Positions 1-7,423 of a stretch of DNA of 21,970 nt are shown here, one piece after another. The DNA is from Synergistaceae bacterium. Lineage in GTDB: Bacteria > Synergistota > Synergistia > Synergistales > Aminobacteriaceae. The first letter of the stretch is position 1; the number at the start of each line of letters is the position of its first letter. The stretch lies in NCBI GenBank assembly GCA_031270755.1, contig JAISWV010000202.1, forward strand, positions 1 to 21,970, read 5' to 3'. Under the pieces are notes generated by a model. It saw only the letters and a list, made by a program, of their open reading frames with translations. It was not told the DNA's origin and did not search any database. A program made the translations under genes and the position numbers.

Positions 1-25
1 CAACGGCGTAACGCGCCCCCGATGG

Positions 26-181
26 TCAGCGGGGCGGGCATGGTGGCCGTGACGCCGTAGTCGAAGAGGGAGTGAAAAGGGACGATTCTCCAACTCGTTC
101 CAAAATTCCGATTCCAAAGGTGTAACTGTCTCCTTTGAACTTTTTCAGAAGGTCTCTCGCGCGTTCCTTTGCTTCCAACAT
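26..181 (-). pseudogene. Broken N-terminal fragment, possibly iron-containing alcohol dehydrogenase
   Basis: The frame starts at an ATG (181 down to 179) preceded by a GAGG ribosome-binding site six bases upstream. The first ~32 residues (MLEAKERARDLLKKFKGDSY, then TFGIGILERVGE) resemble the N-terminus of iron-containing alcohol dehydrogenases, where an LLKKFKGD-like stretch precedes a glycine-rich GxGxL segment. The usual FGKKALVV strand does not follow. The frame turns into Ser/Thr/Pro-rich sequence and stops at 26. Another minus-strand frame stays open to the window edge across 1-80 and reads SLFDYGVTATMPAPLTIGG, with high GC at third positions, so a frameshift or junction near position 85 is possible. 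A plus-strand frame ending with TAG at 58-60 (NAPPMVSGAGMVAVTP) is also open, so the first 60 bases cannot be assigned. It lies 71 bases downstream of the PxpA-like gene. The family call is tentative. Confidence 0.4.
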
Positions 182-252
182 CTTCAACCTCAATCCTCTC
201 CGCAATAAATGATCGTTCGACGATGACAGGCATCCCGTCGGCGACGCCTTGA

Positions 253-1074
253 TCAAAGAGCGCCGAGGGCTGGAGAAGAAGGTGCAGAAGAAGACTCAGA
301 AGAAGACTCCACGACCTTGCGCAGGCCGGCGATGGTAAATCCGTTGGCCTCCAGGGCTTCTTTTACGGCGAAGGCCAATTTTGCGGCTCCCTTGTAATCT
401 CCGTGGATGCCGATGGAGGACGCTTTCATAGGCAATGCCGTCCCGTTGGAGGACACGAGCACACCCTCCTTGAGCAATCGAACCACACTCTGGGTCGCGG
501 CCTGGAGGTCGGAGACGACGTCGCCCCGTTCGCCTTTGGGGATCAAAGAACCGTCCTCGCGATAACCGCGATGCGCGAAAATCTCCCCCGCGAAGGGGAT
601 TCCCACGTCGGAGGCCGCCACCTCGAAGCAGGTGCCGCTCTGGCCCAGAAGAATCACGGTTTTGTCCGTATCCCTGATGGCACAGGCAATGGACTTCGCC
701 GCCGCCAGCTCCGCCGCGGCCCTCATGTAAAGAGCGCCGTGGAGTTTTACGTACTCGAGCTTGACGTTGTTCGCCCGGCATATGGCCGCCAGTCCGCCTA
801 TCTGATAGAGAGAATAGACGTAAATTTCGTAAGGCGTCATGTTGAAGTCCCGCTGTCCGTAGCCCTGGAGGTCCGGGTAGCCCAGCTCCGCCCCGACGGT
901 GACTCCTGCCCGCCGCGCCGAGCCCGCCGTCGTCTGCATGACGAGGGGGTCCCCCGCATGAAGCCCGCAGGCAATCGACGCCGAGCTTACGATGCGCAGC
1001 ATCGCGTCGTCCATTCCTCTTTGCCAAATCCCGAAACTTTCACCCAATGAGCTGTTCAAGTCGACCAAAGGCAC
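253..1074 (-). CDS. pxpA: LamB/YcsF family protein, PxpA-like (5-oxoprolinase subunit A), atypical
   Basis: PxpA works with PxpB and PxpC in ATP-dependent cleavage of 5-oxoproline to glutamate in the cytoplasm. The protein has 273 residues; the family is usually near 250. It starts with GTG behind a GGAGGG site. Family blocks visible in order are VDLNSSLGESFG, SIACGLHAGDPLVM, YPDLQGYGQRDF, VKLHGALYMRAA, EIFAHRGYREDGSLIP and IGIHGD. Several positions that are normally conserved differ: the Asp in DLN-C/S-D-LGE is Ser, the GAHPxxPD block reads GAELGYPD (His and Pro gone), and VKPHGALY reads VKLHGALY. The C-terminus carries an extra Ser-rich tail (VESSSESSSAPSSPALGAL) encoded by TCTTC-type repeats. 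No pxpB or pxpC lies in the window; the next gene downstream is a broken fragment. Family membership is clear, but activity as a standard 5-oxoprolinase subunit is uncertain. Confidence 0.85.
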   Translation of the reverse strand: MPLVDLNSSLGESFGIWQRGMDDAMLRIVSSASIACGLHAGDPLVMQTTAGSARRAGVTVGAELGYPDLQGYGQRDFNMTPYEIYVYSLYQIGGLAAICRANNVKLEYVKLHGALYMRAAAELAAAKSIACAIRDTDKTVILLGQSGTCFEVAASDVGIPFAGEIFAHRGYREDGSLIPKGERGDVVSDLQAATQSVVRLLKEGVLVSSNGTALPMKASSIGIHGDYKGAAKLAFAVKEALEANGFTIAGLRKVVESSSESSSAPSSPALGAL

Positions 1075-1146
1075 GGCTCTCCCTCCAATTCGTTCATCGA
1101 TTCAATTTCTATAAATTGAGCAAGAGCAAGCGAAATCCCGCAAACA

Positions 1147-1193
1147 ATTCTTCATTTTTTATTCTTCTTCTTTATATTCTTCTTTTATTCTTC
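1147..1193. repeat. Low-complexity ATTCTTC repeats between two minus-strand genes
   Basis: Four copies of ATTCTTC begin at 1147, 1161, 1176 and 1187 within a pyrimidine-rich stretch. The last copy overlaps the stop codon of the 476-residue gene. I see no GC-rich hairpin followed by a T-run, so this is not an obvious terminator for that gene. Confidence 0.5.
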
Positions 1194-2615
1194 CTGCTTG
1201 CGGAGAGCGAACATTTGGAGAAACGTTTTATGGGTATCCCGCGGCAAGATACGGTATCCTTTCTTTTCTTTGGTTATCCATAAAAAATAATCTTTGTGAA
1301 AGGAGCTCGCCATCTCCAGAATCGACTTGCCTTTGTTGTCTTTGATGGTTTCGTAGGCGTTTTTCAAGAGGCGGTCTTCGTCGCTGTCCCACCGAAACGT
1401 CCCCACCCCATAGGCAATGGACTTTTCGAGGGAGGTCGTCGGAAACACCGGCAGGAGGATCGTATGGTCCGCCCAGTCGTACGTTCCCAACCCCTGCCCG
1501 GGAATGAAGATCACCTGGGGGACGCCGTACATGCGAATACGCGGCACCGCAAACATGTCCATGTCCATGTTCGCCATTTCCTCCATTATCCGGGACGCCG
1601 TCTCATAGCGCAAGGGCTCCGAGTCCTGGGGGCACAAAAGCGACTGTTCGCAGCGGGCGACCTTGGCGGGGACCGCCATGTATTCTTTTTTCTTGGTCAA
1701 CATGTTCTTGAGTTCTTTACGCATCATCTGCGGCGAGAACTGGGCGCAGGCTTGGGATATTTTTTCGGCCTTCCGCCGGAACTTGCCGCTTTCCTGCTGG
1801 CAGTAGATGATTTTACGGGCCAAGATTTTCGCGGACTCGTGGAGGGCGGTGAACATTTCCAGTTCCGGTAACCCCAGAGGGTCTTCTTCGTCTTTTTGCG
1901 CGATGGAAAGCTGAGTTTCCATGACGCGCTCCGCTTCGTTATAGCGAAACCGGTCTTGGGACATCGCCTGTTTGACGTCGCTTTTGGCCTCCCGATATTC
2001 TTTGGTCCGCATCGAGACCTTCGTGGCGGTGATCAGGGTTTTGCTCATGTCGGAGACCAAGGCTTCGAGATCCGTCCCCGTCATGTTTTTGCTGCGGGAG
2101 ACGATCTTCAAGATCTCCGAGTTGCGGGTTTCCTGCAAAGAGAGCAGCTGCCGTTCGAGAGCTTCGACCTTGTCCTCCGTTTTTTCCCCGAAGGGAGAAA
2201 CGGGAAGGGGATTTCCCGTGATCATGCCCCAACAGTCCGCGATAAAGTCCGAAAAGGACCTGTATGCGAAAACTCCCAAGGAGAACTTCGACTGCAGAGC
2301 GAGGAACGTGTCGAATTTTTTGTTGCGGGGGGTGATTTCATCGTTCAAAAATCCGAAATCGATAAAAAGGCGTTCTTCTTCGTCGAAGGTCAAAACGGAG
2401 GGAAAAGACTCCGTTTGGACGTCCAAAATCGCAAAAAGGAGATCCCAATATTTATCTGAAAGCTGTCCCCATGTCTTCCTGGCTTGCGCCTTGTCTTCGT
2501 TTTTGGCCGACGCGGCATACCTCAAATATTTGTCGGCGATTTTGCCGATTTCTTCCGTTACGTTGACCACGTCCGGCACGTTTTCCCATCGTTTGAACAC
2601 GATTTTTGCGGCCAT
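1185..2615 (-). CDS. Conserved-looking hypothetical protein, 476 aa, function unknown
   Basis: I do not recognise a named family. The start is an ATG with a well-placed GGAGGG site six bases upstream, and the frame is open for 476 codons with coherent composition. There is no signal peptide or membrane segment, so it is probably cytoplasmic. Residues ~145-175 (from EKTEDKVEALERQLLSLQE) and ~195-270 are charged, heptad-like helices suggesting coiled coil. The C-terminal ~120 residues look like a separate compact domain with short hydrophobic strands (RMYGVPQVIFIPGQGLGTYD, then HTILLPVFP) and a Lys-rich end (LWITKEKKGYRILPRDTHK). An MDMDM run sits at the domain boundary. There is no HExxH, Walker or nucleic-acid-binding motif that I can see. 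It is transcribed divergently from the ROK regulator, which could therefore regulate it (inference). Confidence 0.75.
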   Translation of the reverse strand: MAAKIVFKRWENVPDVVNVTEEIGKIADKYLRYAASAKNEDKAQARKTWGQLSDKYWDLLFAILDVQTESFPSVLTFDEEERLFIDFGFLNDEITPRNKKFDTFLALQSKFSLGVFAYRSFSDFIADCWGMITGNPLPVSPFGEKTEDKVEALERQLLSLQETRNSEILKIVSRSKNMTGTDLEALVSDMSKTLITATKVSMRTKEYREAKSDVKQAMSQDRFRYNEAERVMETQLSIAQKDEEDPLGLPELEMFTALHESAKILARKIIYCQQESGKFRRKAEKISQACAQFSPQMMRKELKNMLTKKKEYMAVPAKVARCEQSLLCPQDSEPLRYETASRIMEEMANMDMDMFAVPRIRMYGVPQVIFIPGQGLGTYDWADHTILLPVFPTTSLEKSIAYGVGTFRWDSDEDRLLKNAYETIKDNKGKSILEMASSFHKDYFLWITKEKKGYRILPRDTHKTFLQMFALRKQEE

Positions 2616-2690
2616 CTCGATCCCTCCGAGCGGTAATTTTCCAGTCTCCTGCGCTTGAGCGCCACCGCAAATTCCACACCTTTATCGTAA

Positions 2691-2720
2691 AGTATAACAC
2701 TTTCCGAAAAAGGTTCCGAA
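2691..2720 (-). promoter_or_regulatory. Weak promoter candidate for the 476-aa gene
   Basis: On the minus strand a TATACT -10 box (2696 down to 2691) has TTCGGA 18 bases upstream (2720 down to 2715). The -10 matches the sigma-70 consensus in five of six positions; the -35 is poor. The -35 lies in one of two direct copies of TTCCGAAAA (2702-2710 and 2714-2722, plus-strand reading) that could serve as a protein-binding site. Confidence 0.35.
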
Positions 2721-2787
2721 AAACAGAAAAAGCAGAAAAAAATAGGGAAAAGCAGGAAAAATAGTGACCGTCGCGACCTCACCCGCC

Positions 2788-2817
2788 CTGCAACTTGGCG
2801 GATTCTTGTGATATAGT
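2788..2817 (+). promoter_or_regulatory. Weak promoter candidate for the ROK regulator and rnj
   Basis: TATAGT at 2812-2817 matches the -10 consensus in five of six positions and has CTGCAA 18 bases upstream (2788-2793) as a weak -35. It lies 33 bases before the ROK start codon, in the divergent gap. An AGGAG ribosome-binding site follows at 2839-2843. Confidence 0.35.
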
Positions 2818-2850
2818 TTCTGCGATACGAATATCATTAGGAGCAGCCCC

Positions 2851-4056
2851 ATGAAAATTAAAACGTACAATGCGGAAAAGATGGGTCAAAGCAACAAAAG
2901 AGTCGTATTGAACATGATTCGGTTTTATCCCGGCATCAGCCGCCGGGACCTGGCGGAAGCCGTGGGGCTCGACCCCAGCACGGTCACGAAAATTATACGG
3001 GATCTGCAGGAAAGAGGCTGGGTTAGAGAGGTGGGCCTCGACGGGCATTTTCACCCGGGGCGCCCCGCCATCAAGCTGGAGATCGTGAGGGAGGTCGCGG
3101 TGTCCTTTGCCGTCGAGCTGACGGTACAGCGGATTTGCATCGGACGGGGCTATCTCGACAACAGCGTGGACGGGCTTCTGTCCTTCCAGACGCCCCAGGA
3201 CAAGTCCGTGGGGGTTTATTTCGACGCGCTGGCTCAGCACCTGGAGGCACAGTTCACAAACGAGCCCCCGGACAACCTGGTCTCCATCAGCGTGTCCGTG
3301 CCCGGCCTGGTGGAGTGGGGGAGCAACATCCTGCGCAGTATCCCGCGCATGAAATGGCTCGACGTCGACCTGGAGGCCGAGCTACGGAGCCGCCTCCCCT
3401 GGCTGAACGAGCGGAAGCTGAAGATTTTGACGGTGAACGAGGCCAAGCTGGGGTTGTTGACGGAGATGGCCACGAACAAAAAATTGGCGGGGATGAAAAA
3501 CGGGATTTACCTGTACATCGCGCAAGGGGTCGGCGGCGCTCTGCTGATAGGCGACGAGCTTTATCATGGAAGCAACAATATCGCGGGGGAGCTGGGGCAC
3601 ATGATCGTCTCTCCAAACGGAACTCTCTGCGATTGCGGTAACAGGGGATGCCTCGAAACTTACATTTCCATCGACTCCGTGGTCAGGGCCTACGAGAAGC
3701 GGTACGCTCCCCTGGAAGGCGACTTTCGCGATCGTTTCGACGCTCTGATGGAGATGGCGCGGACGAAAGACGCCCAGGTCATGGCCGTTTTGGACGAAAT
3801 GGCGGATTACATGGCGATAGGGATCGCCAACCTCGTCAATATCTACGACCCGGATTTCGTCCTGCTTGGGGGAATGGGGTTCCAGTTTCCCGACGACTTC
3901 GTCGAAAGCGTGTCGGAACGGGTGTATGGGCATTTGCTGTTGTCTCTCAAAGGGCGGCTCTTGATCTTGAAAGGGTCCATGGACGTCGACTCTTTGACGC
4001 TCCGAGGCGCGACTTTGACCGCTATGAACGAGTTCGTCAAGAAAAGCTTTTTGTAA
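2851..4056 (+). CDS. ROK family transcriptional regulator (NagC/XylR/Mlc type)
   Basis: Predicted sugar-responsive DNA-binding regulator of 401 residues, the usual size for ROK repressors. Residues ~15-62 form a winged helix-turn-helix (ISRRDLAEAVGLDPSTVTKI), followed by a wing ending in GRPAIKLE. The ROK domain follows, with VSVPGLVEWG, YIAQGVGGALLIG, the conserved His250 in ELGHMIV, and the zinc motif C260-x-C262-x4-C267 in CDCGNRGCLE. The N-terminal ATP-binding loop of ROK kinases (DxGGT) is not recognisable: the matching stretch reads AVELTVQRICIG. The protein is therefore more likely a regulator than a sugar kinase. The ATG start has an AGGAG site seven bases upstream. It is divergent from the 476-aa gene and 23 bases upstream of rnj, so probably co-transcribed with rnj. 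The effector and target cannot be told from the sequence. Confidence 0.9.
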   Translation: MKIKTYNAEKMGQSNKRVVLNMIRFYPGISRRDLAEAVGLDPSTVTKIIRDLQERGWVREVGLDGHFHPGRPAIKLEIVREVAVSFAVELTVQRICIGRGYLDNSVDGLLSFQTPQDKSVGVYFDALAQHLEAQFTNEPPDNLVSISVSVPGLVEWGSNILRSIPRMKWLDVDLEAELRSRLPWLNERKLKILTVNEAKLGLLTEMATNKKLAGMKNGIYLYIAQGVGGALLIGDELYHGSNNIAGELGHMIVSPNGTLCDCGNRGCLETYISIDSVVRAYEKRYAPLEGDFRDRFDALMEMARTKDAQVMAVLDEMADYMAIGIANLVNIYDPDFVLLGGMGFQFPDDFVESVSERVYGHLLLSLKGRLLILKGSMDVDSLTLRGATLTAMNEFVKKSFL

Positions 4057-4079
4057 AAATATGGAGGCAAAATGTGTAG

Positions 4080-5837
4080 ATGACGACAAAACCGCATCGC
4101 AGGCGGAGCACGCCCGCGGCAGGCAAAACGAAAAACCCTCGACTGAGGTTCATCCCCCTGGGAGGACTGGGAGAGATCGGGAAGAACATGTACGCCGTCG
4201 AATATTGCGATGACATCATCGTGATCGACAGCGGGCTGATGTTCCCCGACCAGGACTTGCCGGGCATCGACTTTATCGTTCCAGATATTTCCTACCTGGA
4301 GGCCAACCGGGAGAAAGTGCTGGGCATTCTGCTGACCCACGGGCACGAAGACCATACCGGCGGACTTCCCTTCGTGCTGCAGCGGCTCAACGTCCCGATT
4401 TACGGCACGCGCCTGACTCTGGGCCTGGTGGGGAACAAACTGGCCGAGGACATGCCCCTGCTGAAGCCGTGGATGGAGGAGGTCAAGGCGGGGGACGTTG
4501 CGGAGGTGGGGCCCTTCAAAATCCGCTTCATCGCGGTCAGTCACTCGATACCGGATGGGGTTGCTCTCTCCATCGAGACACCATTGGGGCGGGTGATCCA
4601 CACCGGCGACTTCAAGCTGGACTCCACGCCCATCGACGGACGCATCACGGATTACGGGGCCTTCGCCGAAGAAGGAGACAAGGGCGTGCTTTTGCTTTTG
4701 TCCGATTCGACCAACGCCGAGCGTAAAGGATTCACCCCGTCGGAGCGGCTGATCGGCGGGACGCTGGACCACCTGTACAGAAACTACAGGACGCGGCGCC
4801 TCATCATTTCCTCCTTCGCCAGCAACGTCCACCGCATCCAGCAGGTGGTGGACGGCGCGGCCCGCTTCAACCGCAAGATCGCGTTTTTGGGGCGCAGCAT
4901 GATTCGCAACGTAGAGCTGGCGAAAAACTTGGGCTATCTCAGGGTCGACGAGAAGATGATCCTGCCTGTGGAGGACATCGGGAAGGTGCCGGAAAACCAA
5001 CTGGTGGTCATGACCACGGGCAGCCAAGGAGAGCCCTTTTCCGGCCTCGTCATGATGAGCCGGGGCGAACACAAACAGATCGCTTTGGGCGAGCGGGACG
5101 CGGTCTTTTTGCTGGCGTCGGTCATTCCGGGCAACGAAAAATTGGTCAACAACACGATCAACCGCCTGTTTTCCATAGGCTGCGAGGTGGTCTACGAGGC
5201 GGACAAACTGACCCACGTCTCCGGGCACGCTTCGGCGGAGGAACTGAAGATCGTGCTGAACCTGGTGCGTCCACAGTACTTCGTTCCCATTCACGGGGAA
5301 TACCGGCACTTGGTGCGCCATTCTCAGCTGGCCCAGGACGTGGGGATCCCCAATCGAAACATCTTCATCATGACCAACGGCGAGGTCCTGACCTTCCAAA
5401 AGGGCGTGCGGCCCCACATCCGCGACCGCGTCCCGTCCGGAGCGGTGGTGATCGACGGCAACGCCGTGGGCGAACTCAAAAGCCGCGTCATGAAAGAGCG
5501 CCGGGAGCTGGCGGAGGACGGCATCATCGTCGTCTCCTTGGCGATAGGGGAAGATGGGACTCTTCTGGCTCCCATCGCCGTGGAGAGCCTGGGTTTTTTC
5601 GCCCAAGACGAGGACAACGACGTCTTGGATGAAATACGGACGGTGACGGAAAGGGTTCTGAAGGAGTTCGCCGGAGGCCGTAAAATCGACCCCGACGCGG
5701 TGCGCAAGGGCATCAAAAATCGCGTCCGCGAGGTCGTGCGCCGCCGCAACGCTTCCTATGCCGTGGTGATGCCGTTGATCTCCATGACAGGAGACAGCCG
5801 AAGCGCCGAGAACTGGCTCGAAAAAGAATTTTTCTAG
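4080..5837 (+). CDS. rnj: Ribonuclease J
   Basis: RNase J is a zinc-dependent 5'-3' exo/endoribonuclease in cytoplasmic mRNA turnover and rRNA maturation. The 585-residue protein has a basic extension of ~20 residues and then the metallo-beta-lactamase fold: RFIPLGGLGEIGKNMY, the metal motif H87-x-H89-x-D91-H92 in LLTHGHEDHTGG, and HTGDFKLD. Next come the beta-CASP features SDSTNAERKGFTPSE, SSFASNVHRIQQ, TTGSQGEP, SGHAS and the late metal-binding PIHGEYRHL. The remaining ~140 residues match the C-terminal domain used for oligomerisation. The best upstream site, GGAGG at 4063-4067, lies 12 bases from the ATG; an in-frame stop directly before the ATG rules out a longer protein. The distal spacing may mean modest initiation. 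It follows the ROK gene by 23 bases. Confidence 0.97.
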   Translation: MTTKPHRRRSTPAAGKTKNPRLRFIPLGGLGEIGKNMYAVEYCDDIIVIDSGLMFPDQDLPGIDFIVPDISYLEANREKVLGILLTHGHEDHTGGLPFVLQRLNVPIYGTRLTLGLVGNKLAEDMPLLKPWMEEVKAGDVAEVGPFKIRFIAVSHSIPDGVALSIETPLGRVIHTGDFKLDSTPIDGRITDYGAFAEEGDKGVLLLLSDSTNAERKGFTPSERLIGGTLDHLYRNYRTRRLIISSFASNVHRIQQVVDGAARFNRKIAFLGRSMIRNVELAKNLGYLRVDEKMILPVEDIGKVPENQLVVMTTGSQGEPFSGLVMMSRGEHKQIALGERDAVFLLASVIPGNEKLVNNTINRLFSIGCEVVYEADKLTHVSGHASAEELKIVLNLVRPQYFVPIHGEYRHLVRHSQLAQDVGIPNRNIFIMTNGEVLTFQKGVRPHIRDRVPSGAVVIDGNAVGELKSRVMKERRELAEDGIIVVSLAIGEDGTLLAPIAVESLGFFAQDEDNDVLDEIRTVTERVLKEFAGGRKIDPDAVRKGIKNRVREVVRRRNASYAVVMPLISMTGDSRSAENWLEKEFF

Positions 5838-5844
5838 ATTGAAG

Positions 5845-5894
5845 CTCAGGGGAGCCTCGTTCAGCCGCTACGCGGTTCTCACCGGCTCCCCGAG
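5845..5894 (+). other. Composite hairpin between rnj and uppP
   Basis: GGGGAGCC (5849-5856) pairs perfectly with GGCTCCCC (5884-5891). The stem extends by CTC (5845-5847) against GAG (5892-5894) if A5848 is bulged. Inside it is a second hairpin, CCGC-TAC-GCGG (5865-5875). No T-run follows, so it is not a classical intrinsic terminator. It could be an RNA processing or stability element, or a copy of a dispersed palindromic repeat. The rest of the 121-base gap holds a TATAAAAT-like stretch near 5908 without a clear -35. Confidence 0.6.
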
Positions 5895-5958
5895 ACCCCC
5901 TGGAGGATATAAAATACCGCGCTTCTGAGTTCGAGCGTTTAGAAAGGTCTGGAGATAT

Positions 5959-6771
5959 ATGGATTCGACGTGGCAGATTCTGGTTCTCGGTGTGGTGCAG
6001 GGCGTGACGGAGTTTCTGCCCATCAGCAGCTCGGGGCATTTGGCCCTGTTACAGACTTTCTTCGAGCTGCCCGCCGGGAACCTTTTGGCTTTCGATCTGA
6101 TGCTTCACTGCGCCACCGTCTTGGCGGTCATGCTCTTTTTCCGTGAGGATATCGCCGCGATCGGGACGCAGTGGTGCAGAGGGCTGTTTTTGAAAAAAGC
6201 GCGGGAGACGGAGGGCTGGCGCTGCGCTTGGCTGATTTTGGCCGGGACGGTGGTGACGGCTGTCGTTGCGTTGCCCCTCGAGGGCGCGGTGGAGAAGGCC
6301 ATGTCGTCCCGTTTCGCCGTAGGGGTCGGTCTGTTGGTGACGGCGGGACTTTTGTGCCTGGTTCCCCTGGTGCCGGAGCGGCAGAAAGCCTTGTCCCTGA
6401 GGACGGCGCTTCTTGTGGGCCTTGTCCAGGGCCTGGCCGTTTTCCCCGGCGTCTCCAGGTCGGGCTCCACCTTGGCCGTGGCGTTGTTCATGGGACTGAC
6501 GGGCCGGGACGCGTTTCGCCTGTCTTTCCTGATGTCTATTCCGGCGATTCTCGGAGCGAGTCTGCTGGAGGCCGTCTATATCCTGCGCCATCCCTTTTCG
6601 GTTCTGCCTGACGGTTGTTTTTGGGCCGCGCTGATCGCGTTCGCACTGGGCTGTCTGTCCTTGGCGTTTTTGCGCCGATTGGTTTTGTCGGGGAAATGGC
6701 CTTATTTTGGGCTTTATTGTTTCCTTCTGGGCCTGACGGTCATTATGTTCGACGTTGCGGCCTATTTTTGA
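5959..6771 (+). CDS. uppP: Undecaprenyl-diphosphatase (UppP/BacA)
   Basis: An integral membrane phosphatase that converts undecaprenyl diphosphate to the monophosphate, recycling the lipid carrier for peptidoglycan and other wall polymers and often giving bacitracin tolerance. The 270-residue length is typical. The two signature blocks are present: VVQGVTEFLPISSSGHL (residues 12-28, with Glu18 and His27) and PGVSRSGSTLA with the conserved Arg. Between and after them are about eight hydrophobic segments, including FDLMLHCATVLAVMLFF near the N-terminus and YFGLYCFLLGLTVIMFDVAA at the C-terminus. GGAG at 5951-5954 lies four bases from the ATG. The next gene, maf, begins four bases after the stop, so this gene appears to start a tightly packed envelope operon. 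Confidence 0.96.
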   Translation: MDSTWQILVLGVVQGVTEFLPISSSGHLALLQTFFELPAGNLLAFDLMLHCATVLAVMLFFREDIAAIGTQWCRGLFLKKARETEGWRCAWLILAGTVVTAVVALPLEGAVEKAMSSRFAVGVGLLVTAGLLCLVPLVPERQKALSLRTALLVGLVQGLAVFPGVSRSGSTLAVALFMGLTGRDAFRLSFLMSIPAILGASLLEAVYILRHPFSVLPDGCFWAALIAFALGCLSLAFLRRLVLSGKWPYFGLYCFLLGLTVIMFDVAAYF

Positions 6772-6775
6772 GCCC

Positions 6776-7423
6776 ATGCGGGCGGGGGTGCGAAAAAACC
6801 TGAATTGGGAAGACCGGCGCATCGTATTGGCGTCCGGCAGCCCCAGGAGACGCGAGCTTCTGCAAGGGCTGGGGTGGCGTTTTCGGGTCGTCGTTCCCGA
6901 AATCGACGAAAGCCCGCGAGCCGGCGAGTCCCCGGAGGAACTTTGCCTTCGGCTGGCCGCCGGAAAAGCCCAGGCCGTCGATGGCGTTGGGGAAACAGAA
7001 ACTCTGGTCATCGCCGCCGACACCATCGTGGTGGTGGACGGAGACGTGCTGGGAAAACCGGCGGGCGAAGACGAAAGCCTGCGAATGATCCGCCGCCTTC
7101 AAGGGCGGGTTCACGAGGTTCTGACGGGCATGGCGGTACGTTGGGGAAAAAAGATATCCACGGGTTTGGAACGAACGCGGGTGCGTTTTCGTCCCCTTGA
7201 CGAGAATGCCGTCCGCGCATACGCCGAAACGGGAGAGGGCATGGACAAGGCCGGAGCTTACGCCATTCAGGGCCGAGGTTCCTTGCTGGTTTCGTCGATA
7301 GAGGGAGATTATTTCAACGTGGTGGGCCTGCCCCTGTGCCGGCTCGGGGCAATGCTGGAGGAAATGGGTTTGACTTTACCCCGTCAATGGGAAATGGGGA
7401 TTCAATCGAGGATTCAGAGGTGA
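6776..7423 (+). CDS. maf: Maf family nucleotide pyrophosphatase
   Basis: Maf proteins hydrolyse (d)NTPs, including modified ones, to monophosphate and PPi in the cytoplasm, and have been linked to septum control. Of the 215 residues, the family blocks seen are LASGSPRRRELL, PEIDES, AADTIVVVDGDVLGKP, GRVHEVLTG, DKAGAYAIQGRG and EGDYFNVVGLPL. The last two are typical of the YhdE-type dTTP/UTP pyrophosphatases. The ATG at 6776, just after the uppP stop, is the likeliest start. A TTG at 6755 inside uppP would add seven residues and a GTG at 6788 would remove four; no strong ribosome-binding site decides between them. About ten residues precede the catalytic core. The 3' end overlaps the next start codon. 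Confidence 0.93.
   Translation: MRAGVRKNLNWEDRRIVLASGSPRRRELLQGLGWRFRVVVPEIDESPRAGESPEELCLRLAAGKAQAVDGVGETETLVIAADTIVVVDGDVLGKPAGEDESLRMIRRLQGRVHEVLTGMAVRWGKKISTGLERTRVRFRPLDENAVRAYAETGEGMDKAGAYAIQGRGSLLVSSIEGDYFNVVGLPLCRLGAMLEEMGLTLPRQWEMGIQSRIQR

Noticed and set aside
3843..5606. 587-codon open frame on the minus strand
   Set aside because: It lies opposite RNase J, is rich in His/Gln/Asp/Val as expected for the antisense of a GC-rich gene, and matches no family; RNase J on the plus strand has all its motifs.
6776..6790. Alternative maf starts at TTG 6755 and GTG 6788
   Set aside because: TTG lies deep in uppP without a ribosome-binding site; GTG is possible but the ATG four bases after the uppP stop is simpler.
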